From: Deltaproteobacteria bacterium
GTDB taxonomy: Bacteria > Myxococcota_A > Polyangia > Haliangiales > J016
NCBI GenBank assembly: GCA_003696105.1
Contig: RFGE01000164.1
Location: forward strand, 1-33,552
Direction of reading: 5' to 3'
Length of the DNA stretch: 33,552 nt
Both the position numbers and the translations under genes were made by a program. Positions 7,818 to 15,527 of this stretch are shown here, piece by piece. Below the pieces are notes generated by a model. It did no database searches and had not been told where the DNA came from. It saw only the letters and a list, made by a program, of their open reading frames with translations. How positions within the stretch are numbered: position 1 is the first letter of the stretch; each line of letters starts with the position of its first letter.

Positions 7818-8911
7818 CCCGCGACCGCGACATTCGCGTTGTCGTCGTCGACGACTCGGCGTTCAACCGGCAGACGATTACGTCGATGCTGTCGGGCGTC
7901 GGCGGCGTCGCGGTCGTCGGTCGCGCGGGCGACGGCAACGAGGGCCTGCGCCTGGCGCTCGAGCGCGAGCCGGACGTGATCACGCTCGACCTCGAGATGC
8001 CGCGCATGGACGGCTTCACGTTCCTGCGCATCCTGATGCGGCGGCGGCCGACGCCGGTGATCGTGATCAGCTCGCACGCTCGCCAGGAGAACGTATTCAA
8101 GGCGCTCGAGCTCGGCGCGCTCGACTTCATCGCCAAGCCGACCGTGACGCTGTCGCCCGAGCTGCGCGCGATCGAAGCCGAACTCGTCGACAAGGTGCTC
8201 CGCATCGGCCGGTTGCAGCGCGTGTCCCTGACCGAGCGCGTGCGCCCGCCCGAACCGGCCGAGCCGGCGGCAGACCGCGCCGCGCCGGCCGCCGCCGAGC
8301 CCGACGCGCCGCTGCGCGTCGCGTGCATCGGCGCGTCGACCGGCGGCCCGCCGGCGCTCAAGCAGGTGCTCGGCGCGCTGCCGGCCGGGCTGCCGATCGC
8401 GGTGCTCGTATCGCAGCACATGCCGGCGGGGTTCACCGCCGCGTTCGCCGAGCGGCTCGACGCGGCCTGCGCGCTCGACGTGCGCGAGGCGCGCAGCGGC
8501 GACCGCGTGCGCGCCGGCCGCGTGCTCGTCGCGCCGGGCGGCGCGTCGCTCGCGGTCGAGCGAAACCCCGACGGCGGCGTGCGCGTTCGCGTCGAGGCGG
8601 TCGACGACACCGAGCGCGCGTGGGGCCGCGCGCCGCGCTACCTGCCGTCCATCGATCGGATGATGCAGACGGCTGCGGCGGTCGTCGGCGGCGATGTGCT
8701 CGGCATCGTGCTCACCGGGATGGGCGACGACGGCGCCGACGGCGTGCGCGCGATCCGGCGCGCGGGCGGCGCGACCGTCGCCGAGGCGCAAGAGACCGCG
8801 GTCATCTTCGGCATGCCGGAGGAGGCGATCCGCACCGGTGCGGTCGACGAGGTGCTGCCGCTGTCGCGCATCGCCGATCGGATCGTGCGCCACGCGCGCG
8901 CGCGCCGCTGA
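7814..8911 (+). CDS. cheB: Chemoreceptor methylesterase/deamidase CheB
   Basis: 365 residues. The N-terminal receiver has Asp13-Asp14 and phospho-acceptor Asp59 in ITLDLEMP; a Pro/Ala/Glu linker follows (about 140-165); the C-terminal esterase domain has the triad Ser175 (GASTGG), His202 (SQHMP) and Asp306 (TGMGDDGADG). It removes methyl groups from receptor glutamates and opposes CheR encoded immediately upstream, with which it overlaps as ATGA. Both domains are intact, so phosphorylation-controlled adaptation is expected even though no receptor gene lies in this window. Confidence 0.96.
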   Translation: MTRDRDIRVVVVDDSAFNRQTITSMLSGVGGVAVVGRAGDGNEGLRLALEREPDVITLDLEMPRMDGFTFLRILMRRRPTPVIVISSHARQENVFKALELGALDFIAKPTVTLSPELRAIEAELVDKVLRIGRLQRVSLTERVRPPEPAEPAADRAAPAAAEPDAPLRVACIGASTGGPPALKQVLGALPAGLPIAVLVSQHMPAGFTAAFAERLDAACALDVREARSGDRVRAGRVLVAPGGASLAVERNPDGGVRVRVEAVDDTERAWGRAPRYLPSIDRMMQTAAAVVGGDVLGIVLTGMGDDGADGVRAIRRAGGATVAEAQETAVIFGMPEEAIRTGAVDEVLPLSRIADRIVRHARARR

Positions 8912-8919
8912 CCGGCCGA

Positions 8920-8928
8920 TGGTATGAT
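8920..8928 (+). promoter_or_regulatory. Possible extended -10 element before the GAF gene
   Basis: TGG followed by TATGAT is an extended -10 pattern in the 26-bp gap after cheB, the only sizeable gap in the second half of the operon. No -35 hexamer is evident. The ribosome site GGAGG (8929-8933) directly follows, so a transcript begun here would be almost leaderless. It may be chance. Confidence 0.25.
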
Positions 8929-8937
8929 GGAGGCCGC

Positions 8938-9510
8938 GTGTCGCGCGCCAACCTGGAACAGCACATCGAGGAAGTCGAACTCGAAAACGCCAACCTGGCG
9001 AGCCTGTACGTCGCGCTCAGCCAGTTGCATTCGAGCCTCGACGTCAACGAAGTGCTCGGCGTGATCGTGGAAATCCTGCTGAACTTCGTCGGCGCCGACC
9101 TGTTTGCCGTGCTCGTCGCCGACGAGACCGGCGTGTTGCGGCCGATCGCCGCCCACGGCGTGGCGCGCGAGCGCGTGCCGGCGCTGGCCCCCGAGGGCGT
9201 GTGCGGCCGCGCGCTCGCGACCGGCGAACCGCAGATCGACGACTTCGTCGCCGGCCCGCGCGCGGGCGCGCCCGACGTCGCGCCGCTGGCGTGCATCCCG
9301 TTGCGCGCGGCGGGCGAGCCGTTCGGCGCGATCGCGGTGTGGACCTTCTTGCCGCAAAAGGATGCGTTGCGCGACATCGACCGCGAGATTGCGCACCTTT
9401 TGGCCAAGAGCGCGGGCACCGCCCTCGAGGCGGCCCGGCTGGCCATGACCGCCCCGCCGAATCCCGGCACGAAGGGCTACTACGAGGCGCTCGCCGCGCT
9501 GATCGGTTAA
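8938..9510 (+). CDS. GAF-domain protein of the chemosensory operon
   Basis: 190 residues, nearly all one GAF domain (about 25-170) preceded by a short amphipathic helix rich in Glu and Asn/Leu (SRANLEQHIEEVELENANLA) that could form a coiled coil. No catalytic or DNA-binding output domain follows, so it probably works as a small ligand- or partner-binding sensor. The GTG at 8938 is chosen because GGAGG lies four bases upstream and the domain begins soon after. The next gene, cheY, follows after four bases. With no chemoreceptor in the cluster this soluble sensor is a candidate input component; the ligand cannot be told from the sequence. Confidence 0.82.
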   Translation: MSRANLEQHIEEVELENANLASLYVALSQLHSSLDVNEVLGVIVEILLNFVGADLFAVLVADETGVLRPIAAHGVARERVPALAPEGVCGRALATGEPQIDDFVAGPRAGAPDVAPLACIPLRAAGEPFGAIAVWTFLPQKDALRDIDREIAHLLAKSAGTALEAARLAMTAPPNPGTKGYYEALAALIG

Positions 9511-9514
9511 CGAC

Positions 9515-9892
9515 ATGTCGCTTGTCGCCCTCGTCGTCGAAGACAGCCCCACGATGCGCCAGCTGCTCGTGTTCGCGCTCAAGCGCATTCGCGGTATGCG
9601 CACGATTGAGGCCAGCGATGGCGTCGATGCACTCAAGAAGCTGGCGACCGGCGAGCGGCCCGACATCATCCTCACCGACATCAACATGCCGATCATGGAC
9701 GGGCTCAAGTTGGTCCAACGCGTGCGGGCCGACGACCGCCTGCGCGACGTGCCGATCGTCGTCATCACGACCGAGGGCGGCGCCGAGGACCGCGCGCGCG
9801 CGCTCGCGCTCGGCGCCAACGCGTACATCGCCAAGCCGATCCAGGCGCCGCAGGTGCTGCGCCAGGTCAAAGAGTTGCTGAAACTGGCCTGA
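9515..9892 (+). CDS. cheY: CheY-like response regulator, second copy
   Basis: 125-residue single receiver domain with Glu9-Asp10, phospho-acceptor Asp55 in LTDINMP, the Thr pair in VITTEGG and Lys107 in YIAKPI. It diverges clearly from the CheY at the start of the operon, so the two probably have different partners: one an output protein, the other a phosphate sink or a regulator of array assembly. It starts four bases after the GAF gene. The tyrosine recombinase follows after 18 bases, so read-through is possible. Confidence 0.93.
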   Translation: MSLVALVVEDSPTMRQLLVFALKRIRGMRTIEASDGVDALKKLATGERPDIILTDINMPIMDGLKLVQRVRADDRLRDVPIVVITTEGGAEDRARALALGANAYIAKPIQAPQVLRQVKELLKLA

Positions 9893-9910
9893 TCGCCGAC
9901 AGTCGAGGGG

Positions 9911-10798
9911 GTGGACCTCGACCGCGCGTGCGATCTGTTCCTCGACCACCTGAAGGTCGAGCGGAACTTGTCGCCGAACACGCTCGACGGCTACGCGCGC
10001 GATCTGCGCCGGTTCGTCGACGAGTGTGGGCGCAGGTCGGCCGGGGACGTGCGGCCGGTCGACATCGTGGATCATCTCGTGCGCCTGGCGGACGCGGGAC
10101 TGGCCGCGCGCAGCCGCGCGCGCGCGCTGGTGGCGGTGCGCGGGCTGTTTCGCTTCCTCGTCGCGGAGCGCGCGATCGACGCCGACCCGACCGAGACGCT
10201 CGAAGGCCCGAAGATCGGGCGCCGCCTGCCGGACGTGCTGTCGCCGGACGAGGTCGACCGGCTGTTGGCCGCGCCGCCGGCCGACACGCCGCGCGGGGCG
10301 CGCGACGCGGCGATGTTGGAGGTGCTGTACGCGACCGGGCTGCGCGTGTCCGAACTCGTGCGCCTCGCGGTCGACGACGTACACCTCGACCGCGGTTACG
10401 TCCGCGCGTTCGGCAAGGGGCGCAAGCAGCGGCTGGTGCCGCTCGGCCAGGTGGCGATCGACCGGGTGCGCGCGTATCTCACGGGACACCGGGCGACGTT
10501 CGTCAAGCGGCCGGACGAGCCGGCGCTGTTTCTCACGTCGCGCGGCCGGCCGATGACGCGCCAGGGGTTTTGGAAGTTGCTGCGCGGCTACGCGGCGGCG
10601 GCCGGCATCCGGCGGCCGATCTCGCCGCACAAGCTGCGGCATTCGTTCGCGACCCACTTGATCGAGCGGGGAGCCGACCTGCGCGCCGTCCAGGCCATGC
10701 TCGGCCACGCCGACATCGGAACCACGCAGATCTACACCCACGTCAGCCGCGGCCACCTCGTCGACGTGGTGCGCCGCCATCACCCAAGAGCAAAGTAA
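9911..10798 (+). CDS. xerD: Site-specific tyrosine recombinase XerD
   Basis: 295 residues, the normal length for XerC/XerD, which resolve chromosome dimers at dif during division. An N-terminal SAM-like core-binding domain ([19 protein letters not shown]) is followed by the catalytic domain with Arg145 (ATGLRVSEL), Lys169 (GKGRKQR), His240 and Arg243 (HKLRHSF), His266 ([15 protein letters not shown]) and nucleophile Tyr275. The GTG at 9911 has a GAGGGG abutting it, closer than ideal, but no better start was found. XerD rather than XerC is preferred because the following M50-scpA-scpB-rluB neighbourhood commonly accompanies xerD. The gene shows no mobile-element context, arguing against an integrase. 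Confidence 0.9.
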   Translation: MDLDRACDLFLDHLKVERNLSPNTLDGYARDLRRFVDECGRRSAGDVRPVDIVDHLVRLADAGLAARSRARALVAVRGLFRFLVAERAIDADPTETLEGPKIGRRLPDVLSPDEVDRLLAAPPADTPRGARDAAMLEVLYATGLRVSELVRLAVDDVHLDRGYVRAFGKGRKQRLVPLGQVAIDRVRAYLTGHRATFVKRPDEPALFLTSRGRPMTRQGFWKLLRGYAAAAGIRRPISPHKLRHSFATHLIERGADLRAVQAMLGHADIGTTQIYTHVSRGHLVDVVRRHHPRAK

Positions 10799-10834
10799 TT
10801 ACAGCGGGTTGATGGCGGTTTCGCGCGTCGCGGG

Positions 10835-10863
10835 TTGCGACTGTCGCACCCGGCGTCCATAGT
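10835..10863 (+). promoter_or_regulatory. Possible sigma-70-type promoter upstream of the M50 protease
   Basis: TTGCGA at 10835-10840 and CATAGT at 10858-10863 are separated by 17 bp, in the 74-bp gap after xerD. The start codon is nine bases beyond the -10, so the transcript would be nearly leaderless. Both hexamers deviate from consensus. Confidence 0.4.
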
Positions 10864-10872
10864 CGGGGCGCC

Positions 10873-11577
10873 GTGAGCAGCGGGGGCTTCATCGGAAACA
10901 TCGGTCCGGACGAGATCAAGTGGCTCGTCCAGGTCATGATCGTCCTGATCCTGTCCATCGCCGTGCACGAGTTTGGCCACGCGTTCGTCGCGGACCGGCT
11001 CGGCGACCGGCTGCCGCGCAGCCAGGGGCGCGTCACCCTCAACCCGGTCGCGCACGCCGATCCGATCGGGACGCTGCTGTTTCCCGTGCTCGGATTCGTG
11101 TTTTCCGGCGGCCACGGGCTCGGCTTCGGCTGGGGAAGGCCGGTCCAGGTCAACCCGGTGGCGTTCACGCGGCGGTTCACCATGCGCACCGGCCACATGT
11201 TGGTCGCCGCGGCAGGTCCGGCGATGAACATCGCGCTCGGGCTCGCGGTGGGCGCCGGCTACGCGGTGCTGGTCAAGACCGGCGTGCTGTCCGCGACCAG
11301 CGAGTTGAACGTCGCCATCCAGTACGCGGTGTTCCTCAACTTCATTCTCGCGTTCTTCAACCTGATCCCGGCCTATCCGCTCGACGGCGGCGCCGTCCTC
11401 GAGGGCTTTCTGCCGCGGCGGGCGCTTGACACCTGGGAGCAGATCAAGGTCTATGGCCCCTTCATCTTGATGGCGTTTCTGTTCATCGGGCCGCTGCAGC
11501 GGCTGTTCGTGGCACCCGCGCACTGGTGCTACGCGTCCTACCTGGAGTTGTGGGGGCTGCGGCCCCTGTTCGGCTGA
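10873..11577 (+). CDS. Site-2-type zinc metalloprotease, peptidase M50 family
   Basis: 234 residues, membrane-embedded. The first membrane helix carries the zinc motif HEFGH (His32, Glu33, His36); the second metal motif is NLIPAYPLDGG, with Asp171 as third ligand. Four to six hydrophobic segments surround them. Between the motifs, LNPVAHADPIGTLL and WGRPVQVNP are typical of the small M50 (YwhC/Rip-like) group without a PDZ domain. Family members cut transmembrane segments of substrates such as anti-sigma factors; the substrate here is unknown. It lies between xerD and scpA, 15 bp before scpA, and is likely co-transcribed with scpAB. Confidence 0.88.
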   Translation: MSSGGFIGNIGPDEIKWLVQVMIVLILSIAVHEFGHAFVADRLGDRLPRSQGRVTLNPVAHADPIGTLLFPVLGFVFSGGHGLGFGWGRPVQVNPVAFTRRFTMRTGHMLVAAAGPAMNIALGLAVGAGYAVLVKTGVLSATSELNVAIQYAVFLNFILAFFNLIPAYPLDGGAVLEGFLPRRALDTWEQIKVYGPFILMAFLFIGPLQRLFVAPAHWCYASYLELWGLRPLFG

Positions 11578-11592
11578 ACGAGGCGACGCGCA

Positions 11593-12447
11593 GTGACCGA
11601 CGCCGGCTACTCCGTCGAGCTCGAGGTGTTCGAGGGGCCCCTCGACCTGCTGCTGCACCTGGTGCGCAAGCACGAGCTGGACATCCTCGACATCCCGATC
11701 GCGTTCATCACCGAGAAGTACCTCGAGTACCTCGAGCGCATGGAGCAGCTCAACCTCGACGTCGCCGGCGAGTATCTGCTGATGGCCGCGACGCTGGCGC
11801 ACATCAAGTCGCGCGAGCTGCTGCCGCGCGACGACTCCGCCGACGCCGAGGACGGCGAGGAGGAGGGCGAGGATCCGCGGCAGGAGCTGATCCGGCGGCT
11901 GCTCGAGTACCAAAAATATAAGGAGGCGGCCGAGCACCTCGGCGGTCGGCCCGTGGTCGGTCGCAACGTGTGGCCGCGCGGCACCGACCGCAAGACGGCG
12001 GTGGCCGAGGACGTGGACCCGCATGCGGTCGCGCCGCTGATGCCGATTCCGGTCACGCGGCTGCTGGCGGCGCTCGACAAGGTGCTGCGCCGCGCGAAGG
12101 TCAACCTCGCGCACACGGTGAGCGTCGACCGGCTGTCGGTGTCCGACCGCATCAACCAGCTCGTCGACCGGTTCGAGCGCGAGGCCGAGTTTTCGTTCCA
12201 GAGCTGTTTTGCGTTCGTCGAAGCCGGCACGCACAGTCCGGCGCAGCTCAAGCACGAAGTCGTCGTCACGTTCCTGGCGATACTCGAGATGGCGCGGCTC
12301 GGCATGGTCGCGATCTCGCAGCCGACCGGCGAAGAGGACATCGTGCTGCGCCGCGCGGCCGATGACCTCCGCGCGCGCGCGGAACGCGTTCACATCGAAG
12401 AGGAGCGACATGAGTCGAATGCGACAGAAGCGCAAGGCGAGGGCTAA
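11593..12447 (+). CDS. scpA: Condensin complex kleisin subunit ScpA
   Basis: 284 residues. The N-terminal SMC-head-contact region reads [20 protein letters not shown], followed by [16 protein letters not shown], a kleisin hallmark. An acidic linker (residues about 85-95) and [11 protein letters not shown] follow, and the C-terminal part has a winged-helix ending in [13 protein letters not shown]. ScpA bridges the SMC ATPase heads and binds ScpB to compact and segregate the chromosome. It starts with GTG at 11593 and overlaps scpB by 38 bp. No smc gene is in the window. Confidence 0.94.
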   Translation: MTDAGYSVELEVFEGPLDLLLHLVRKHELDILDIPIAFITEKYLEYLERMEQLNLDVAGEYLLMAATLAHIKSRELLPRDDSADAEDGEEEGEDPRQELIRRLLEYQKYKEAAEHLGGRPVVGRNVWPRGTDRKTAVAEDVDPHAVAPLMPIPVTRLLAALDKVLRRAKVNLAHTVSVDRLSVSDRINQLVDRFEREAEFSFQSCFAFVEAGTHSPAQLKHEVVVTFLAILEMARLGMVAISQPTGEEDIVLRRAADDLRARAERVHIEEERHESNATEAQGEG

Positions 12448-13714
12448 GGCCGCTCGGGCGGCCGCGGGCGCCGCGTGCGCGGTGGAGGCCGGCGCGGCCG
12501 AGGCGGGCGATCGCGTCGCCGACGATGGCGTTGCGGAGGCGGCCGCCGCCGAGCGGGCCGCGGAGCCGGACGGCGCGGCCGCGGAGGCCGCCGCCGAGCC
12601 GGGCGGTGATGCCGCGGAGGCGTCCGCCGAGCCGGACGGCGATGCCGCGGAGGCCGCCGCCGAGGCCGCGCCGGCTGCCGAGGCCGCGGCCGAGCCGGAC
12701 GGCGCGGCCGCGGAGGCCGCGGCCGAGCCGGACGGCGATGCCGCGGAGGCGTCCGCCGAGCCGGACGGCAATGCCGCCGGCTCGGGACGCGACCCCGCGC
12801 GGCTCAAGAGCATCGTGGAGAGCCTCGTGTTTGCGGCCGACAAGCCGATCTCGGTCAAGGAGCTGATGCGGCTGTGCAAGGAGCGCGACGAGGCCGCGGT
12901 CGAGGCCGCGCTCGCGCAGCTCGAGGAAGGCTACGCCGGCCGGGGAGTCGTCCTGCACCGCGTGGCCGGCGGCTGGCAGTTCCGCACCAGCCCGGCGAAC
13001 TCGGCGTGGGTGACGCAACTCGTCGCCGGCAAGCCGGTGCGGCTCACGCGGGCGCAGCTCGAGACGCTGGCCATCGTCGCGTACCGGCAACCGATCACGA
13101 AGCCCGAGATCGAGGAGATCCGCGGCGTGGACTGCGGCAGCCCCCTGCACGTCCTGATGGAACGCCAGCTCATCCGCGTGCTGGGCAAGAAGGAGGAGCC
13201 GGGCCGGCCCCTGCTGTACGGGACCACCCGCGAGTTCCTCGAGTTCTTCCAGCTCAACGACCTGCGCGACCTGCCGACGCTGCGCGAGTTCCACGAACTC
13301 ACCGAAGACAGCAAGCGCGAACTGGAGAAGCTCGGGATCGACGCCGATGGCGACGATGCAGGCGCCGGCGGCGAGGAGGCGCCGGCCGCGGGCGAGCCGG
13401 CGGCGGCGGATGGCGAGCCGGCCGCGGGCGAGGCGGCCGCGGCGGCGGCGGATGGCGAGCCGGCGGGCGAGGCCGTGGAGGCGGCGGCGGCGGATGGCGA
13501 GGCGGCCGCGGGCGAGGCGGCGGCGGCGGCGGATGGCGAGGCGGCGGGCGAGGCCGTGGAGGCGGCGGCGGATGACGCGCCGGCCGCGGGCGAGGCCGTG
13601 GAGGCGGCGGCGGCGGCCGCGGGCGACCGGCCGTCCGCCGGCGAGGTCGCGGCGCGGCCGATCGGCGTGGACCGAGTCGCCGGCGCGCCGCCGGCCGATC
13701 GCGAGACCGCGTGA
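12410..13714 (+). CDS. scpB: Condensin subunit ScpB with repetitive Ala/Glu extensions
   Basis: 434 residues, about twice the usual ScpB size. The conserved double winged-helix core is residues about 125-310: [46 protein letters not shown] and [13 protein letters not shown]. It is flanked by low-complexity tails: residues about 52-120 contain 11-residue units of the type [11 protein letters not shown], and residues about 318-415 are runs of [14 protein letters not shown]. The ATG at 12410 lies inside the end of scpA with AGGAG four bases upstream. ScpB dimers bind ScpA and stabilise the SMC complex. The acidic tails could be flexible linkers; their function is unknown. The end overlaps rluB as GTGA. 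Confidence 0.92.
   Translation: MSRMRQKRKARAKAARAAAGAACAVEAGAAEAGDRVADDGVAEAAAAERAAEPDGAAAEAAAEPGGDAAEASAEPDGDAAEAAAEAAPAAEAAAEPDGAAAEAAAEPDGDAAEASAEPDGNAAGSGRDPARLKSIVESLVFAADKPISVKELMRLCKERDEAAVEAALAQLEEGYAGRGVVLHRVAGGWQFRTSPANSAWVTQLVAGKPVRLTRAQLETLAIVAYRQPITKPEIEEIRGVDCGSPLHVLMERQLIRVLGKKEEPGRPLLYGTTREFLEFFQLNDLRDLPTLREFHELTEDSKRELEKLGIDADGDDAGAGGEEAPAAGEPAAADGEPAAGEAAAAAADGEPAGEAVEAAAADGEAAAGEAAAAADGEAAGEAVEAAADDAPAAGEAVEAAAAAAGDRPSAGEVAARPIGVDRVAGAPPADRETA
12563..12769 (+). repeat. 33-bp tandem repeat array encoding 11-residue units in ScpB N-terminal tail
   Basis: About six units of 33 bp, starting GAGCCGGACGGC and encoding E-P-D-G-x-A-A-E-A-x-A; one interior unit has diverged. The reading frame is kept throughout, consistent with in-frame slippage. 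Confidence 0.8.
13370..13620 (+). repeat. Degenerate GC-rich repeats encoding Ala/Glu/Asp tail of ScpB
   Basis: Irregular repetition of GCGGATGGCGAG and GAGGCCGTGGAGGCGGCGGCG units encodes ADGE and EAVEAAA motifs. It is unrelated in unit length to the N-terminal array, so the two tails expanded independently. Confidence 0.7.
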
Positions 13715-14592
13715 GCCGCCCGATTCGATTGCAGCGCTACCTCGCCCAGTGCGGGGTCGCGGCCCGGCGGAAGGCCGAGCAGCTGATCGTCGAGGGGCGC
13801 GTGCGCGTCAACGGTGCCGTCGTCGACGAGCTGGGCGCGCGCGTCGACCCGGAGCGCGACCGGGTATCGGTGGACGGCAAGGCGGTCACGCCGCAGGACA
13901 CCATGTACGTCGTGCTCAACAAGCCCAAGGGCTTCGTGACGACGGTCGAGGACCCTGAGGGCCGTCCGACGGTGATGGAACTGCTGCCGCGGTTGCCGGT
14001 ACGAGTGGTGCCGGTCGGCCGGCTCGATTTCTATAGCGAGGGCGTGCTGCTTCTCACCAACGACGGCGAGTTGGCGGCGCGGCTCCTGTCGTCGCGCTAC
14101 GAAGTAGAGAAGACCTATCACGTCAAGGTGCGCGGTCACGTCAAGCCGGCCCACCTGCGCGCTTTGCGCCAAGGAGTTCGCCTCGACGACGGCTCCATCA
14201 CCAAGCCGGCCAAGGTCGACCGGTTGCCGGCCGCGAGCAAACACGACTGGTTCGTGGTCACGCTCACCGAGGGCAAGAACCGCCAGGTACGCCGCATGTT
14301 CGAGGCGCTCGGGTACGGTGTCACGAAGCTGCAGCGGGTCGCATTCGCCGGCATCACGTTCCACGGCCTGCGCGTCGGCGACGCGCGCGAGCTGTCGCAA
14401 GCCGAGGTCGACGCGCTCCGGCGGCTCGTCAAGCTGCCCGCGAACACCGTGTCGCGCGGCGTCTGGGCGGCGCGCCGCGAGGAGACAGACCGGGCGCGCC
14501 GCGCGCGGCGGGCGCGCGCGGCGGACGCGACGCGCGAGGGAGCGGCGGCAGGGCGCGCGGCGCACGGCGGTCGCGGTCGCGGTCGCCGATAG
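13711..14592 (+). CDS. rluB: 23S rRNA pseudouridine synthase, RsuA/RluB family
   Basis: 293 residues. An S4 RNA-binding domain (about 1-60, [20 protein letters not shown]) precedes the synthase domain, with catalytic Asp106 in [18 protein letters not shown] and the C-terminal [16 protein letters not shown] motif. The position next to scpAB is the usual one for rluB, whose E. coli enzyme modifies U2605 of 23S rRNA. The last 45 residues are an Arg/Ala/Gly-rich basic tail that could bind RNA. The start is GTG at 13711, overlapping the scpB stop. An RsuA-like role cannot be excluded from sequence alone. Confidence 0.9.
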   Translation: MSRPIRLQRYLAQCGVAARRKAEQLIVEGRVRVNGAVVDELGARVDPERDRVSVDGKAVTPQDTMYVVLNKPKGFVTTVEDPEGRPTVMELLPRLPVRVVPVGRLDFYSEGVLLLTNDGELAARLLSSRYEVEKTYHVKVRGHVKPAHLRALRQGVRLDDGSITKPAKVDRLPAASKHDWFVVTLTEGKNRQVRRMFEALGYGVTKLQRVAFAGITFHGLRVGDARELSQAEVDALRRLVKLPANTVSRGVWAARREETDRARRARRARAADATREGAAAGRAAHGGRGRGRR

Positions 14593-14609
14593 ACGGTCGG
14601 CGCGGCGCC

Positions 14610-14635
14610 GGGCGGCGCGGCGGCGGACGCCGCCC
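14610..14635 (+). terminator. GC-rich hairpin after rluB, possible terminator
   Basis: Arms GGGCGGCG (14610-14617) and CGCCGCCC (14628-14635) enclose a 10-base loop, 18 bases after the rluB stop. There is no T-run, so a classical intrinsic terminator is uncertain. The 169-bp gap up to the next gene shows nothing else clear. Confidence 0.25.
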
Positions 14636-14761
14636 GCGCGCGCGTGCGTGGGCGGCTGCCGGGCGCGCCGCGCACCGTCCGCGGCTCGCCCGGCGGCGCA
14701 CGCGAACGGGAGGCGGCGCGGGCGACCGCGCGGGGCTCGCCGTGGTACGGTCGGCGGCCCG

Positions 14762-15388
14762 ATGGAGCTTCGCACGCTGACCGTCCTCGACTCGCTCCAG
14801 CCCCAGCTCACCGGCTTTTTGCAGACGGTGTCGCAGGGGTTCATGCCGCTCGAATACCAGGCGTCGCTGTTCCTCGAGATTGCGCCCGGGATCGCGATCA
14901 ACCGGCTCACCGACGTGGCGCTCAAGGCGACCCGCGTGCAGCCCGGCATGCAGATCGTCGAGCGCGCCTACGGGTTGCTAGAGGTGCACGACGCCGACCA
15001 GGGCGAAGTGCGCGCGGCGGCCGCCGCCATCCTCGACAGCGCCGGGATGTCCGAACAGGACCGCCTCCGGCCGCGCGTCGTCTCGTCGCAGATCATCACC
15101 GGGCTCGACGGCCACCAGGCGCAGCTCATCAATCGAATGCGCCACGGCGACATGATCGCCGCGGGCCAGGCGCTGTACATCCTCGAGGTGCATCCGGCCG
15201 GCTACGCGGCGCTGGCCGCCAACGAGGCCGAAAAAGCATCTCCGGTCCAGCTGCTCGAAGTGCGCACGTTTGGCGCGTTCGGGCGGCTGTGGATGGGCGG
15301 CGGAGAGGCCGAGATCGCCGAGGCGGCGCGCGCCGCCGAGAGCGCCCTTGCGGATGTGACCGGCAGGGACAACACTGAGTCCACATGA
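14762..15388 (+). CDS. Tandem BMC-domain (microcompartment shell-like) protein
   Basis: 208 residues. Two copies of a BMC-like fold are visible: about 35-98 ([20 protein letters not shown], then [14 protein letters not shown]) and about 136-198 ([20 protein letters not shown], then [20 protein letters not shown] and [14 protein letters not shown]). Each matches the BMC order: strand with Leu-Glu, helix carrying Ala-Asp/Asn-x-Ala-x-Lys-Ala, then a Gly-rich strand and a final Ala-rich helix. Such tandem proteins form pseudohexameric trimers in shells. The call rests on pattern recognition and I have no alignment. No other shell protein, pentameric vertex protein or signature enzyme is nearby, so it is an orphan. 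It stands alone between rluB (169 bp away) and tldD (139 bp away). No ribosome site is evident; TACGGT lies ten bases before the ATG. Confidence 0.68.
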   Translation: MELRTLTVLDSLQPQLTGFLQTVSQGFMPLEYQASLFLEIAPGIAINRLTDVALKATRVQPGMQIVERAYGLLEVHDADQGEVRAAAAAILDSAGMSEQDRLRPRVVSSQIITGLDGHQAQLINRMRHGDMIAAGQALYILEVHPAGYAALAANEAEKASPVQLLEVRTFGAFGRLWMGGGEAEIAEAARAAESALADVTGRDNTEST

Positions 15389-15463
15389 AATCGACCGTTC
15401 GCTGCACGCGCGGGCTCGCCGGTGGCGAGTCACACGCCGCCCGCGCGGTCGTGCGGCGGCTTG

Positions 15464-15483
15464 GGCCGGCGGCGCCGCCGGCC
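15464..15483. other. 20-bp perfect palindrome between BMC gene and tldD
   Basis: GGCCGGCGGCGCCGCCGGCC reads the same on both strands. It could fold as a strong hairpin after the BMC gene or be a protein-binding site. No T-run follows. In DNA this GC-rich chance is also possible. Confidence 0.35.
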
Positions 15484-15527
15484 GGCAGGGACCGCGTCCT
15501 GCAGCGACCCACGACGTACGGAGCCAA

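Noticed and set aside
9911-10798. Tyrosine recombinase as a mobile-element integrase
   Set aside because: Length and motifs fit XerD, and the neighbours are housekeeping genes; no attachment site, cargo or tRNA insertion was found.
11918-11926. Shine-Dalgarno-like TAAGGAGG inside scpA
   Set aside because: It encodes the conserved [11 protein letters not shown] segment and no start codon follows at a suitable distance.
13370-13620. Repeat region as a CRISPR-like or regulatory array
   Set aside because: Repeats are in frame, codon-sized multiples without spacers, and part of scpB.
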